The notes under the pieces: model-generated
What the model was told of the DNA's origin: nothing
Databases searched by the model: none
What the model saw: the letters and a program-made list of their open reading frames with translations, nothing else
Program-made: the position numbers and the translations under genes
Part shown: positions 1-7,639 of the stretch, in pieces
How the letters are laid out: every line of letters starts with the position of its first letter
Position numbering within the stretch: the stretch's first letter is position 1
Source of the DNA: Azospirillum sp. TSA2s
GTDB taxonomy: Bacteria > Pseudomonadota > Alphaproteobacteria > Azospirillales > Azospirillaceae
DNA length: 64,000 bases
Reading direction: 5' to 3'
Assembly: GCF_004923315.1 (NCBI RefSeq)
Contig: NZ_CP039649.1
Span: 1 to 64,000, forward strand

Positions 1-777
1 CGTAGCCTTGAAAAAGAGGTCGATGACTATTTGGCCTCGGCTGATGAGAACGGCGAGGATCTGCGGCTCGGTATGCTGGCAATCCTATTCGAGCGCTACG
101 CCAAGAGAATTCCGCAACGTAGCCTTTTCGAGGACAGCACGGATGACGTCGAACCCAACCGGCCACTGACAGCCGACGCCGGGGTTGCCGACGGTGCTCG
201 CATTCACCTGCTGCACAAACATGATCGCCCCTACTTCTTCGGCATTGATGCCCTGTGCGACGCGAGCTCTGAGAATGCTGAACAGTTCCTTCAGCTTGCG
301 GCTCGCCTCGTCTTGCAATCGGAAACTCAACTCGTCCGTCGTGGCAAGGACGCGATGTTGACCAGCGGCGTCCAGCACAAGCTCTTGCGCGAGCGAGCTT
401 CTGAGATGGTGCTGCGGGATTGGGATTTCCCGCAGTCCCAACTCGTCCGGCGGCTGGCGAATGGGATCGCGGAAGAGTGCCTGAAAAAAAGTATGGAAGG
501 AAACGCGTCGCTCGGCGGCGGGGCAACGGCTTTCGGCATTCCCCAGGAGGATTTCGACGCCATTCCCGAAACTCATCCGCATCTGGCGCGCGTGCTCCAC
601 TTCGGAGTCGCCTACAACGCCTTTGGACTGGTGCCCAACCATGGTACCAAGAAGCGCGTCTGGTGCCTGATCGAACTTGGTGGCGCTCTTCTGCTCCATC
701 ACGGGTTGACGCTGAAGCGAGGGGGTTTTCTCGAGCGTCGCAGTGAGGATCTTGTCCGCTTGCTCGGCGAGGTCTGA
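1..777 (+). CDS. C-terminal part of a probable AAA/ORC-like ATPase (5' end outside window)
   Basis: The reading frame is open from the first base to the TGA at 775-777, so this is the 3' part of a longer gene; the TTG at 31 is only the first possible start inside the window. No Walker motifs lie in the visible ~258 residues, which would be the C-terminal region. The tail, with patches such as YFFGIDALCDAS and LGGGATAFGI, resembles the C-terminal region of bacterial proteins annotated as ORC/CDC6-like AAA ATPases; this is from memory and weak. Only 1 nt separates it from the next gene, which points to one operon with the two genes that follow. The function is unknown. Confidence 0.55.
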   Translation, partial: RSLEKEVDDYLASADENGEDLRLGMLAILFERYAKRIPQRSLFEDSTDDVEPNRPLTADAGVADGARIHLLHKHDRPYFFGIDALCDASSENAEQFLQLAARLVLQSETQLVRRGKDAMLTSGVQHKLLRERASEMVLRDWDFPQSQLVRRLANGIAEECLKKSMEGNASLGGGATAFGIPQEDFDAIPETHPHLARVLHFGVAYNAFGLVPNHGTKKRVWCLIELGGALLLHHGLTLKRGGFLERRSEDLVRLLGEV

Positions 778-778
778 A

Positions 779-1894
779 ATGGCACGCGATCGCCGCTGGG
801 ATCCCTGCGTTGCCCACCGTGGCAAAGAGGTGGACAGCTTCCTGTCGGATTATTTCACCCAACCGGAGCGGCTGGCGTTCCTCGTCGCGGGCGCTGGCTT
901 CGACCCGCGCTCACGCGCCGTCGCGACCCGGCTGGCTGCGGCCGGTGCGCCGGTGCGCGCGCTATGGGTCCAGGAAAATCGGCCCAACCCGCACCAAGGG
1001 CAGGTGGAGCGAGCCACCACGAATACGGCAGAGTTGCTCGCCGCCTTCGCGGAACGGGAACTTGTCCCGGTTGAGATTTTTGGGTCGGACGGCGCCATCG
1101 TTGGAGGGCGAAACATCATCAACGTCCTCAATCGGCAGAGCTTCGACAGCGTGACGGACGTGGTGGTTGATATAAGCGCACTGTCGGTTGGGACGAGCTT
1201 CCCGATCATCCGCTATTTCGTCGAACGGATCGGCCGCCGCAAGGGGCCGGCCAATCTCCATGTGTTTGTCGCCCATGACCCGCGCCTTGATGCGGACATT
1301 CGCTCCATCCCGAGTGATGCTCCCGGTTATGTCCATGGCTTCAAGGGCGGTTCAACGCTGTTCGCCGCCGCCGCCGCTGCACGACTTTGGCTGCCGCAGC
1401 TGGCGGCTGGACGCCGCAGCGCGCTCGGACGGCTCTACGACTTTGTCGAACCGCACGACACCTGCCCCATTCTTCCCTTTCCGGCGAGCGACCCTCGTCT
1501 GGGCGACGCTCTGGCAGCGGAATACCTGACCGAACTTGAAAGCACTTGGGCGGTGGACACGCGCAACATCGTGTACGCGGACGAGAGTGATCCGCTTGAC
1601 CTTTACCGTACGATTCTCCGCCTGGACGACCTGCGCCAGCCTGTCTTCGCCGAAACCGGTGGCTCGATGCTGGTCCTTTCACCGCTCGGCAGCAAGGTGA
1701 TGGCGCTCGGTGCGCTCATGGCAGCGCTGGAGCGCGATTTGCCCGTTGCTCACCTTGAACCGATCGGCTACGAAGTGGGGCCGGCGGTTCCGGTTGAGAT
1801 TGTCGAACCAAATCTAGTTCATATTTGGCTAGAGGGTGATGTCTATCCCCAACCCCGGCCGTCGTTGGTGGCAGAAGGGAGGCCAAAACCATGA
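779..1894 (+). CDS. Conserved protein of unknown function in ATPase-kinase operon
   Basis: A 371-residue protein starting at the ATG one base after the upstream stop. I do not recognise a named domain. Visible features are an N-terminal Gly-rich strand (FLVAGAGFDPRS), a basic central region, and VVVDISALSVGTSFPII, which looks like the end of a beta strand leading into a loop and helix, as in alpha/beta nucleotide- or nucleoside-binding folds. No signal peptide or membrane segment is apparent. Its stop overlaps the start of the kinase gene by 4 bp (ATGA, 1891-1894), so translation of the pair is probably coupled. Confidence 0.6.
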   Translation: MARDRRWDPCVAHRGKEVDSFLSDYFTQPERLAFLVAGAGFDPRSRAVATRLAAAGAPVRALWVQENRPNPHQGQVERATTNTAELLAAFAERELVPVEIFGSDGAIVGGRNIINVLNRQSFDSVTDVVVDISALSVGTSFPIIRYFVERIGRRKGPANLHVFVAHDPRLDADIRSIPSDAPGYVHGFKGGSTLFAAAAAARLWLPQLAAGRRSALGRLYDFVEPHDTCPILPFPASDPRLGDALAAEYLTELESTWAVDTRNIVYADESDPLDLYRTILRLDDLRQPVFAETGGSMLVLSPLGSKVMALGALMAALERDLPVAHLEPIGYEVGPAVPVEIVEPNLVHIWLEGDVYPQPRPSLVAEGRPKP

Positions 1895-2979
1895 CTTCTG
1901 TCGTGCAGCCTAAGATTTTCGGAGCCGGCCTCATCGCACTTGATTTGGTCATGGGGCCCGACCCTGAAACTCCTGTGCGCTCTTGGGCGGGCGGTACTTG
2001 CGGAAACGTGCTCTCTATCTTGGCTTACCTCGGCTGGGGCGCCTATCCGATTGCCCGGATGAACGGTGACCCGGCATCTGACCGCGTGCGTGCGGACATG
2101 GCGAGGTGGGGTGTTCACCTCGATTGGGCGAGCTGCGCACCGACGACCCACACCCCCATCATCGTCCAGCAGATTTCGCGCGGGCGGGATGGACGTCCCA
2201 AGCACCGTTTTTCGTGGTCCTGCCCCCATTGCGGTCAATGGTTGCCGGCTTTCAAGGCAATTACCTTAGCTGCGGTGGAAGCGGTCAAACCAGCACTCAC
2301 TGGTGCGTCGGTGTTCTTCCTGGACCGCCTCTCTCGTGCCACCCTCACGCTCGCGGCTGAAGCATCTGCCCGTGGTGCAGTTGTGGTCTTCGAGCCTTCG
2401 GGTAAAGCGACTGACAAGCTCATGGTAGAGGCGATCGCATTGGCTCATGTCGTCAAATATGCCGACGAGCGGCTTGCGGGCGTTGACGGTGTTATGGCGG
2501 AGGGTTCGGCTACCCTGCTCGAGGTTCAGACGCTTGGAGAGCGTGGATTGAAATATCGCCACCGGCTCGGCGGGGAGCTCTCGAACTGGATCCACCTTGG
2601 GGCGGTTCGCGCGCCACGGCTCGCTGACACCTGCGGTTCTGGCGACTGGTGCACGGCTGGCCTCATCGCCAAGGCGGCCGTCGGGGGACAAGCAGGCCTC
2701 CGGCACGCAGGGCCGAGTGGCGTCGAGGCAGCGCTCCGTTACGGTCAAGCCCTCGCGGCCTGGAACTGTGGATTCGAAGGCGCTCGAGGGGGTATGTACA
2801 TTGTCGAGCGGGATACATTTGAAGCGCAGATCTCCCGGCTGCTCAGAGGTGAAATCGATAGCCTTACAGACACGCCGGTGATGGTGGAGTCTACCCAGCC
2901 TATCGCTTGTCCCGCTTGCCCACCCATGCCATCCAAACCTCGTGCGTTAAAGGGGCTACGACCAGAACAAGCGGCCTGA
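1891..2979 (+). CDS. PfkB-family carbohydrate/nucleoside kinase
   Basis: A 362-residue ribokinase-like kinase predicted to phosphorylate a sugar or nucleoside with ATP. Near residues 245-255 the motif DTCGSGDWCTAG matches PfkB signature 2, including the anion-hole glycines and the catalytic Asp of GSGD. The N-terminal part (FGAGLIALDLVMG, then AGGTCGNVLSILAYLGW) fits the substrate-binding region with its GG turn. An unusual insert near residue 110 contains CPHCGQW, a possible metal-binding CxxC pair not standard in PfkB enzymes. Together with the two upstream genes it forms a compact cassette, which suggests a role tied to that ATPase rather than ordinary sugar catabolism. Confidence 0.8.
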   Translation: MTSVVQPKIFGAGLIALDLVMGPDPETPVRSWAGGTCGNVLSILAYLGWGAYPIARMNGDPASDRVRADMARWGVHLDWASCAPTTHTPIIVQQISRGRDGRPKHRFSWSCPHCGQWLPAFKAITLAAVEAVKPALTGASVFFLDRLSRATLTLAAEASARGAVVVFEPSGKATDKLMVEAIALAHVVKYADERLAGVDGVMAEGSATLLEVQTLGERGLKYRHRLGGELSNWIHLGAVRAPRLADTCGSGDWCTAGLIAKAAVGGQAGLRHAGPSGVEAALRYGQALAAWNCGFEGARGGMYIVERDTFEAQISRLLRGEIDSLTDTPVMVESTQPIACPACPPMPSKPRALKGLRPEQAA

Positions 2980-3083
2980 CGCAAACAGCTTGCTCCGTTA
3001 AACTCGTTTCCGTGCCATGGAGCGAGCTGTTTCCCCATTGCTATTCCTATATCGTCCGTGGCGCCGCTGGGGGCCTGACCGCT

Positions 3084-3099
3084 GTAAACGGTGTTTTCA
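3084..3099 (+). repeat. Left terminal inverted repeat of IS66 element
   Basis: GTAAACGGTGTTTTCA agrees with the inward-reading right end at 15 of 16 positions and begins with the GTAA typical of IS66 termini. Confidence 0.85.
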
Positions 3100-3233
3100 A
3101 GCTAAAGCGGGTCCCGTCTGCCGAGTATCGTGGCAGGGCAGGAGTTCGCCGACCGGTAGGTCATGTCGCCGATATTAAATCGGCGCTGATGGGCACAAAA
3201 GTTCAAGTGAATCGTCAAGATAGCTGACGAAAT

Positions 3234-4649
3234 ATGGTGCCTCTTCACCATTCCAAGCGCCATCGGGGTGGGATGGCATCGAGTCCACCATGGCTTGAGC
3301 CAATGGTGACAGCTTCAATCGAGCGGTGCCCGCCGGCTCCGCGGCGACCAAGCCGGGCCCCTTCGCCGCCACGGCGTCGGGTGAACCGCGGCAACCTGCC
3401 GGCCGATCTGCCGCGCGAAGAGATCCTCATCGATGTCGCCGACAAGACCTGCCCGTGTTGCGGCGGCACGCTGCATCCCATCGGCGAGGATGTCTCGCAG
3501 CGTCTCGACCTCGTCCCGGCCCGCTTCCGGGTGCTGGTGACCCGCCGGCCAAAATACGCCTGCCGACGCTGCGAGGAGGGCGTCGTCCAAGCCCCGGCGC
3601 CGGCGCGCATCGTGGACGCCGGCATCCCCACCGAGGCGCTGATCGCCCATGTGCTGGTGTCCAAGTACGCCGATCACCTGCCGCTCTACCGCCAGGCTCA
3701 GATCTACGCGCGCCAGGGTGTCGATCTCGACCGCTCCACCCTGGCCGACTGGGTTGGGCGGGCGGCGTGGTACCTGCGGCCTCTGCATGAGCGGTTGCTG
3801 GCCAACCTGAAGGCGTCGGGCAAGCTCTTCGCCGACGAAACGACGGCGCCGGTGCTCGACCCCGGACGGGGCAGCACGAAGACCGGCCAACTCTGGGCCT
3901 ACGCGCGCGACGATCGCCCCTGGAACGGACCGGAGCCGTCGGCGGTGGCCTACGTCTATGCTCCCGATCGCAAGGCGGAACGGCCGGTGGCGCATCTGCA
4001 GGGGTTCACCGGCGTGCTCCAGGTCGACGGCTATGCCGGCTATCGCAAGCTGGCCGAGGGCGGAGCCGTGCGCCTCGCGTTCTCCTGGGCGCACGTCCGC
4101 CGCGGCTTCTATGATCTCCAGACCGGCGGCTCGGCGCCGATCGCCAGCGAAGCCTTGCGGCGCATCGCCCAGCTGTACGCGGTGGAGGCGGAGATCCGCG
4201 GCCGTGACGCCGAAGCGCGCCGCCGGGAGCGCCAGGCCCGCTTGACGCCGCTGATTGCGGAACTGAAGACGTGGCTGGAAAAGCAACTGGCGACCGTGTC
4301 GCGCAAATCGACATTGGCCGAGGCGATCCGCTACGCGCTCAGCCGCTGGGAAGGGCTGACGCTGTTCCTCGACGACGGCAGGGTGGAGATCGACAGCAAC
4401 AGCGTGGAGTGTAGCATCCGCCCGCTCGCCCTCACGCGCAAGAATGCTCTGTTCGCCGGCAGCGACGGTGGCGGCGAACACTGGGCGACCATCGCGTCGC
4501 TGGTGGAAACCTGCAAGCTCAGCGGTGTCGATCCGCAGGCCTGGTTCGCCGATGTCCTGACCAAACTCGCCAGCGGGCATCCGATCACCAGGCTCAATGA
4601 GCTGCTGCCCTGGAGCTATGCCCAGCAGGCCGAAACTGCTGTGGCCTGA
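3234..4649 (+). pseudogene. tnpC: IS66 transposase TnpC, 5'-truncated
   Basis: TnpC is the DDE transposase of IS66 elements. The recognisable family sequence begins near residue 48 (RRRVNRGNLPADLPRE) and runs to the normal C-terminus. It includes the Cys-rich zinc-binding domain (CPCCGG ... CRRCEEG) and the catalytic core: FADETTAPVL supplies the first Asp, LQVDGYAGY the second, and the region around VEIDSNSVECSIRPLAL the Glu. The N-terminal coiled-coil region expected in full-length proteins (about 510-530 residues) is missing and is replaced by ~45 unrelated residues. With no tnpA/tnpB, the element is probably immobile on its own. Confidence 0.85.
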
Positions 4650-4662
4650 AAACACCGCTTAC
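4647..4662 (-). repeat. Right terminal inverted repeat of IS66 element
   Basis: Read on the minus strand this is GTAAGCGGTGTTTTCA. It overlaps the tnpC stop codon, as is usual for IS66 elements, and abuts DUF736 coding sequence directly. Confidence 0.85.
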
Positions 4663-4943
4663 CCTTCACCCGCAATGAGGACGGTTCTTTCGCGGGCACT
4701 ATCAAGACGCTCACCCTCAACATCAAGGCCCGCTTCGTTCCTGTCGAAAGGGACAGCGAGAAATCTCCCGACCTGCGGGTGCTCTACGGCGGGATCGAAA
4801 TCGGCGCTGGCTGGCGGAAGGCGGCCAAGGAGACCGGCCGGCCCTACCACTCGGTCAAGCTGGACGATCCGAGCTTCCCCGCCCCGATCTATGCCAGCTT
4901 GGTCGAGGTCGACGGCGCATACGCCCTCATCTGGTCCCGTTGA
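4663..4943 (+). pseudogene. DUF736 gene fragment cut by the IS66 element
   Basis: Directly after the IS end, the frame ending at TGA 4941-4943 reads FTRNEDGSFAGTIKTLTL and closes with DDPSFPAPIYASLVEVDG, characteristic of DUF736, a small family encoded near conjugation genes of alphaproteobacterial plasmids and ICEs. The first ~7 residues and the start codon are missing. The frame is closed upstream by the tnpC stop and has no ATG or GTG at its 5' end, so it is probably not expressed as a functional protein. It shows that the DNA to the right of the IS belonged to a transfer module before the rearrangement. Confidence 0.85.
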
Positions 4944-4953
4944 GGATTCAAGT

Positions 4954-4987
4954 GGATTGCAGCGCTCCGGTCTGGGCGCTGCAATCC
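4954..4987 (+). terminator. Hairpin after DUF736, possible terminator
   Basis: Perfect 12-bp arms GGATTGCAGCGC and GCGCTGCAATCC are separated by 10 nt, 10 bp after the DUF736 stop. No T-run follows, so intrinsic termination is uncertain. From here to the next start at 5240 I see no convincing gene. Confidence 0.5.
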
Positions 4988-5239
4988 CGTCTCAGATCGG
5001 TTCTTGGAGGACGTTGAAGGGAAAGGGCGACGCCATCCCCAACACGTCTATCCGTCTCTTCCGACCTCCCATCTTACCATGCCGGAGCGGCCCGCCTCGA
5101 GGACGAGCGGTCCCCCCAAAATGCTGGCGCATTTCGGCTCCCCCGCTCGCCGGCCCGGCCGGTCGCCTGGGGCGATCCTCGACCCGGCCCGATCCGGCAT
5201 CGTCGGCGGCCTGCTGTCTTTCATTGACAGGAGGGAGCG

Positions 5240-5413
5240 ATGCTGACCGTTGACCGCCAAATCCGCGAACTGCGTGCCGAACTGGAGGGCTGCGCCTTGA
5301 CCCATCGGGAACGGACCCAGGCCCTGCTGGAGCTGAATGCGCTGATGGCTCGGCAGACGCAAATGGCCGCCGCCCTCGCGATTCGGGCTTCCGAGAGAGC
5401 AGCGCCCGACTGA
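5240..5413 (+). CDS. Small Glu/Arg-rich protein of unknown function
   Basis: A 57-residue protein (starts MLTVDRQIRELRAELEG) preceded by a strong Shine-Dalgarno sequence (AGGAGGGAG) 3 nt before the ATG. It is highly charged and Ala/Leu-rich and is probably almost all helix, with heptad-like leucines that could make a short coiled coil. No family is recognised. The strong ribosome site and its place between DUF736 and the transfer regulators support a real gene of the conjugation module. Confidence 0.5.
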   Translation: MLTVDRQIRELRAELEGCALTHRERTQALLELNALMARQTQMAAALAIRASERAAPD

Positions 5414-5470
5414 GGCGCTGTTTCCATCCGAGTCAGCCGACCGGCGCGACACGCCGATAAACAACGTTTT

Positions 5471-5504
5471 CGGAAATCCGGATGTCCGCCATTGCGGATT
5501 TCCG
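5471..5504. repeat. 10-bp inverted repeat, possible bidirectional terminator
   Basis: Arms CGGAAATCCG and CGGATTTCCG are perfect complements around a 14-nt loop. A second hairpin follows at 5509-5523 (GGCCGG-CTT-CCGGCC). They lie between the 3' ends of convergent genes (the 57-residue ORF and the minus-strand XRE gene), the expected place for bidirectional termination. Confidence 0.5.
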
Positions 5505-5597
5505 GATCGGCCGGCTTCCGGCCGGGCACTATTGGTGGCGCCAACCGTTCAGATCCGAAGCGATGATGGTCCGGATGCGAAGGCATACCCATGTATG

Positions 5598-5873
5598 CTA
5601 AGGCTTGATATCATCATCGGGGCGCGGGATTGCGGCCAGTTCGGAGAGGTACGGGTGACCGGAAGGCAACGTCAGCAGATCGCCCGGCAGGACCGCCAGC
5701 GCCTTGGCCACCTTGCCGAGCGTGACCACCGTCGCCTTGTGCTCGGCTCGTTCGATCTGGCCGAGATAGCTGCGGTCGATGCCCGAACGGTGTGCGAGCT
5801 CCTCCTGCGAAAAGCCTCGTTCCCGCCGCAGGCGCCGGATGTTCGCGGCCAGTATGTCGGGCAGATCCTCCAT
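5598..5873 (-). CDS. qseC: XRE-family repressor, QseC-like
   Basis: A 91-residue protein that is essentially one Cro/CI-type helix-turn-helix domain (residues ~8-65, with GFSQEELAHRSGIDRSYLGQ covering the HTH). It should act as a dimeric DNA-binding repressor. It is divergent from a small DUF2285-like gene with 113 bp between them. In Mesorhizobium symbiosis islands the divergent qseC-qseM pair has this layout, and QseC controls expression of the antiactivator QseM. The symbol is by synteny and family, not by tested function. The shared intergenic region would be its operator region. Confidence 0.7.
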   Translation of the reverse strand: MEDLPDILAANIRRLRRERGFSQEELAHRSGIDRSYLGQIERAEHKATVVTLGKVAKALAVLPGDLLTLPSGHPYLSELAAIPRPDDDIKP

Positions 5874-5986
5874 CGCCAGGATGGAGCCTTATTGCGGGAA
5901 AGGTCTCCACGGGGTAGATCTCCCATTCGACCGCGCTCCCGTCTGCAGTCCGCAGCCGGTGCCGGACGCAGTGCTGGAGGAGCAGC
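5874..5986. promoter_or_regulatory. Divergent qseC/qseM-like promoter region
   Basis: This 113-bp gap between divergent starts must hold both promoters and probably the XRE operator. I could not pick a clear -35/-10 pair or a convincing operator repeat. A good Shine-Dalgarno (GGAGGAG) precedes the rightward gene. Confidence 0.45.
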
Positions 5987-6256
5987 ATGAGCAAGCCGCG
6001 CATCGACGCGCCGGTGTTCGACGAGGCGCCGACCGGGGCGGACCTCACCGACTATGACCGCCTCCATCTGGTCACTTATCTGCGCCTGCTCGACGCGGCC
6101 GCCGACGGCGCCGATCCGGATGAAGTCGCCCGGATCGTGCTGCGCATCGACCCCGACGAGGAGCCCGAGCGCGCCCGGCGCGCCTATGACAGCCATCTCG
6201 ACCGCGCCCGTTGGATGACCGAAAACGGCTACCGCCACTTGCTTGGTCCGAGTTAA
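5987..6256 (+). CDS. qseM: Small DUF2285-type protein, QseM-like antiactivator candidate
   Basis: An 89-residue acidic protein with a clear ribosome site (GGAGGAG, 5 nt before ATG). The core LHLVTYLRLLDAAADGAD and the end RARWMTENGYRHLL match small DUF2285-like proteins of alphaproteobacterial ICEs. In M. japonicum R7A, QseM is a protein of this type that binds and inhibits both TraR and FseA, blocking element transfer. Here the gene is divergent from an XRE gene and sits just upstream of an FseA-like locus, so the same antiactivator role is likely. No TraR gene is present in the window. Confidence 0.65.
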   Translation: MSKPRIDAPVFDEAPTGADLTDYDRLHLVTYLRLLDAAADGADPDEVARIVLRIDPDEEPERARRAYDSHLDRARWMTENGYRHLLGPS

Positions 6257-6344
6257 CCCGTCTTTGCCGTTCGGCCCGGTTGGGCTACAACGTCGTCTGC
6301 AACGTGCGGTTTCGCCAAAAAGATCAGCCATTTAAACACTCCAG

Positions 6345-6383
6345 CCGATCGGGGTGGTCTGGTGCCGCTTATCCCCTGATCGG
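6345..6383. repeat. Imperfect inverted repeat upstream of fseA-like gene
   Basis: CCGATCGGGG and CCCCTGATCGG are inverted complements with one unpaired base across 18 nt. They lie ~90 bp before the fseA-like start and could be a regulator site or a leader hairpin. The match is imperfect and the function unknown. Confidence 0.3.
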
Positions 6384-6470
6384 CGCCACCAGCCTAGCGT
6401 TGGCGGGAACGATCCGCAACGTTGGCGCGTGGATGTGCATCCGTCCCTTCCCCTGTGATGAGACGGTTCG

Positions 6471-7275
6471 ATGACGAACATGCGAGATTGGCGATCCGCT
6501 GCCGACTATGCCGATACGGTGAGGCTGTCGGCGTCGGGCTGGGCCTGGGAGTTCCTGCGCCGCAACCCGGAGTACCGCGGCGAGGTGGGCAAGCCGTCCC
6601 CCAAGCCGAAGGACCGGGCCTCGCGCGGCCGGCGCTGGGGGTTGTTTTGTTGCCGAGGAGCCCGACCGGGAGGCCCATGAGGCCGCCTTGTTCTGGCTGC
6701 CCGACCTGCTGCCGGGCCTGGTGCGGCTGATTCCGGCTCCGTCCGGCTATCTGTCAGCACCCCAGGACGCCGACCCGATGGCCGGGCCGGGGCGCCGGTC
6801 GATGTTGCCGACGCCGGACGGCCTCTATGTGGTGATCGCCGACGGGCCGCGGGAGCGCCGGTTCCTGGTGCTGGCACCGGACCTGCCGGCGCCGGGCGTG
6901 CCGCTGTTGGCCACCGTCGCCTTCGACGCGCCGCTGGCGCCGCAGGTCGCCGGCATCGAGCGGCTGGGCCGAGCCTTGTCCGGTCCCGAGCCGCCGGCCG
7001 ATCTCACCGCCTATCAGGCCGCCATGCTGCGCCAGGTTCTGCAGGGGCTCGACGCCGCGCTGGCCGGCGCCAGCCTGCGCGACACGGCGGCCGCCCTGTT
7101 TGGTGAGCGGCGGATGAGCGAGGACTGGTTCCGCTCCAGTCCGCTGCGCGATCGGGTCCGCTACCTGATCCGCCGCGGCCGGCAGCTGATGACCGGCGGT
7201 TACCGGGACCTGCTGGCCGGCCGGATCGGCCGTCTGCCGGGCGTGCCACCGCCAAGGGAAGGGCCGGGGGAATAA
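6471..7275 (+). CDS. fseA: FseA-like transfer activator made by +1 frameshift (DUF6499 + DUF2285)
   Basis: Two overlapping frames read as one protein. Frame one (6471-6680, starts MTNMRDWRSAADYADTVRL) carries the N-terminal region typical of DUF6499. Frame two (stop at 7273-7275) carries DUF2285, ending near SPLRDRVRYLIRRGRQLMTG. If the ribosome slips +1 on TTT at 6645-6647, translation continues GTT GCC GAG GAG as VAEEPDREAHEAALFWLPDL, giving a continuous 267-residue protein. In M. japonicum R7A, FseA is made by +1 slippage of tRNA-Phe at a UUU codon in the same domain junction and activates the excisionase gene. Without slippage, frame one ends at 6680 as a 69-residue protein. A disabling mutation is the alternative, but position and codon match the known mechanism. 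Confidence 0.75.
6645..6648 (+). promoter_or_regulatory. Predicted +1 programmed ribosomal frameshift site (TTT-T)
   Basis: In frame one the codons are TGG GGG TTG TTT TGT. tRNA-Phe on UUU can re-pair with UUU one base downstream and move the ribosome into the DUF2285 frame at 6649. The downstream frame has no good start codon near its 5' end that would keep the whole domain; the first candidate is at 6688. Confidence 0.7.
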
Positions 7276-7382
7276 CCGCACCCCGGCCTTTCCCCTCCTT
7301 GGCCCCGTCTTTCTTTCGCGAGCCTTCCGCCATCCTGCGCCGCCGTTCCCGGCGATGCGCTTGCGATCACGGAGGCCCGCCC

Positions 7383-7628
7383 ATGTCCGATTCCGCCGGC
7401 GCTCTGCCGCCCCGCTTTCTGCGCACGCCCGAGGCCGGGCGGTTCCTTGGCCTGTCCGGCCGGACGCTGGAAAAGCACCGCGTCTACGGCACCGGGCCGC
7501 GCTACCGCAAGATCGGCGGACGCGTCGTCTATGCGCTGGACGATCTGAAGGCCTGGGCCGACCAGGGCCTGCGCACCTCGACCTCCGATCCCGGCGCCGG
7601 CACCGTGCGGCCGGCCCGCCGCTCGTGA
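7383..7628 (+). CDS. AlpA/excisionase-like helix-turn-helix protein
   Basis: An 81-residue protein. FLRTPEAGRFLGLSGRTLEK is a winged-helix/MerR-like HTH as found in AlpA-type regulators and recombination directionality factors, followed by a wing (YRKIGGRVVYALDDLKAW) and a Pro/Ser-rich tail. The ATG at 7383 follows CGGAGG. Known family members bind DNA either as transcription factors or as excisionases; RdfS, the target of FseA in Mesorhizobium, is one. Its place right after the fseA-like gene makes RdfS the closest model. No integrase is present in the window to confirm an excision role. Confidence 0.65.
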   Translation: MSDSAGALPPRFLRTPEAGRFLGLSGRTLEKHRVYGTGPRYRKIGGRVVYALDDLKAWADQGLRTSTSDPGAGTVRPARRS

Positions 7629-7639
7629 GGGAGGCCGCC

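Larger units (their letters stand above)
3084..4662 (+). mobile_element. IS66-family element, internally deleted
   Basis: The element is bounded by imperfect inverted repeats: GTAAACGGTGTTTTCA at the left and, read inward, GTAAGCGGTGTTTTCA at the right. It carries only a 5'-truncated tnpC. No tnpA or tnpB ORF is visible between the left end and tnpC, and 1579 bp is well below the usual ~2.4-2.7 kb of the family. The flanking octamers (TGACCGCT and CCTTCACC) do not match, so the expected 8-bp target duplication is absent. The right end lies inside a DUF736 gene whose 5' end is not at the left flank. The copy therefore marks a rearrangement junction, not a clean insertion. Confidence 0.85.

Noticed and set aside
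5004..5246. 80-residue frame between DUF736 and the 57-residue gene
   Set aside because: Low-complexity Arg/Pro-rich translation, no ribosome site, overlaps the next start.
6257..6470. Possible TraR/lux-type box before the fseA-like gene
   Set aside because: A direct CAACGT repeat was seen, but no dyad matching a TraR box could be supported.
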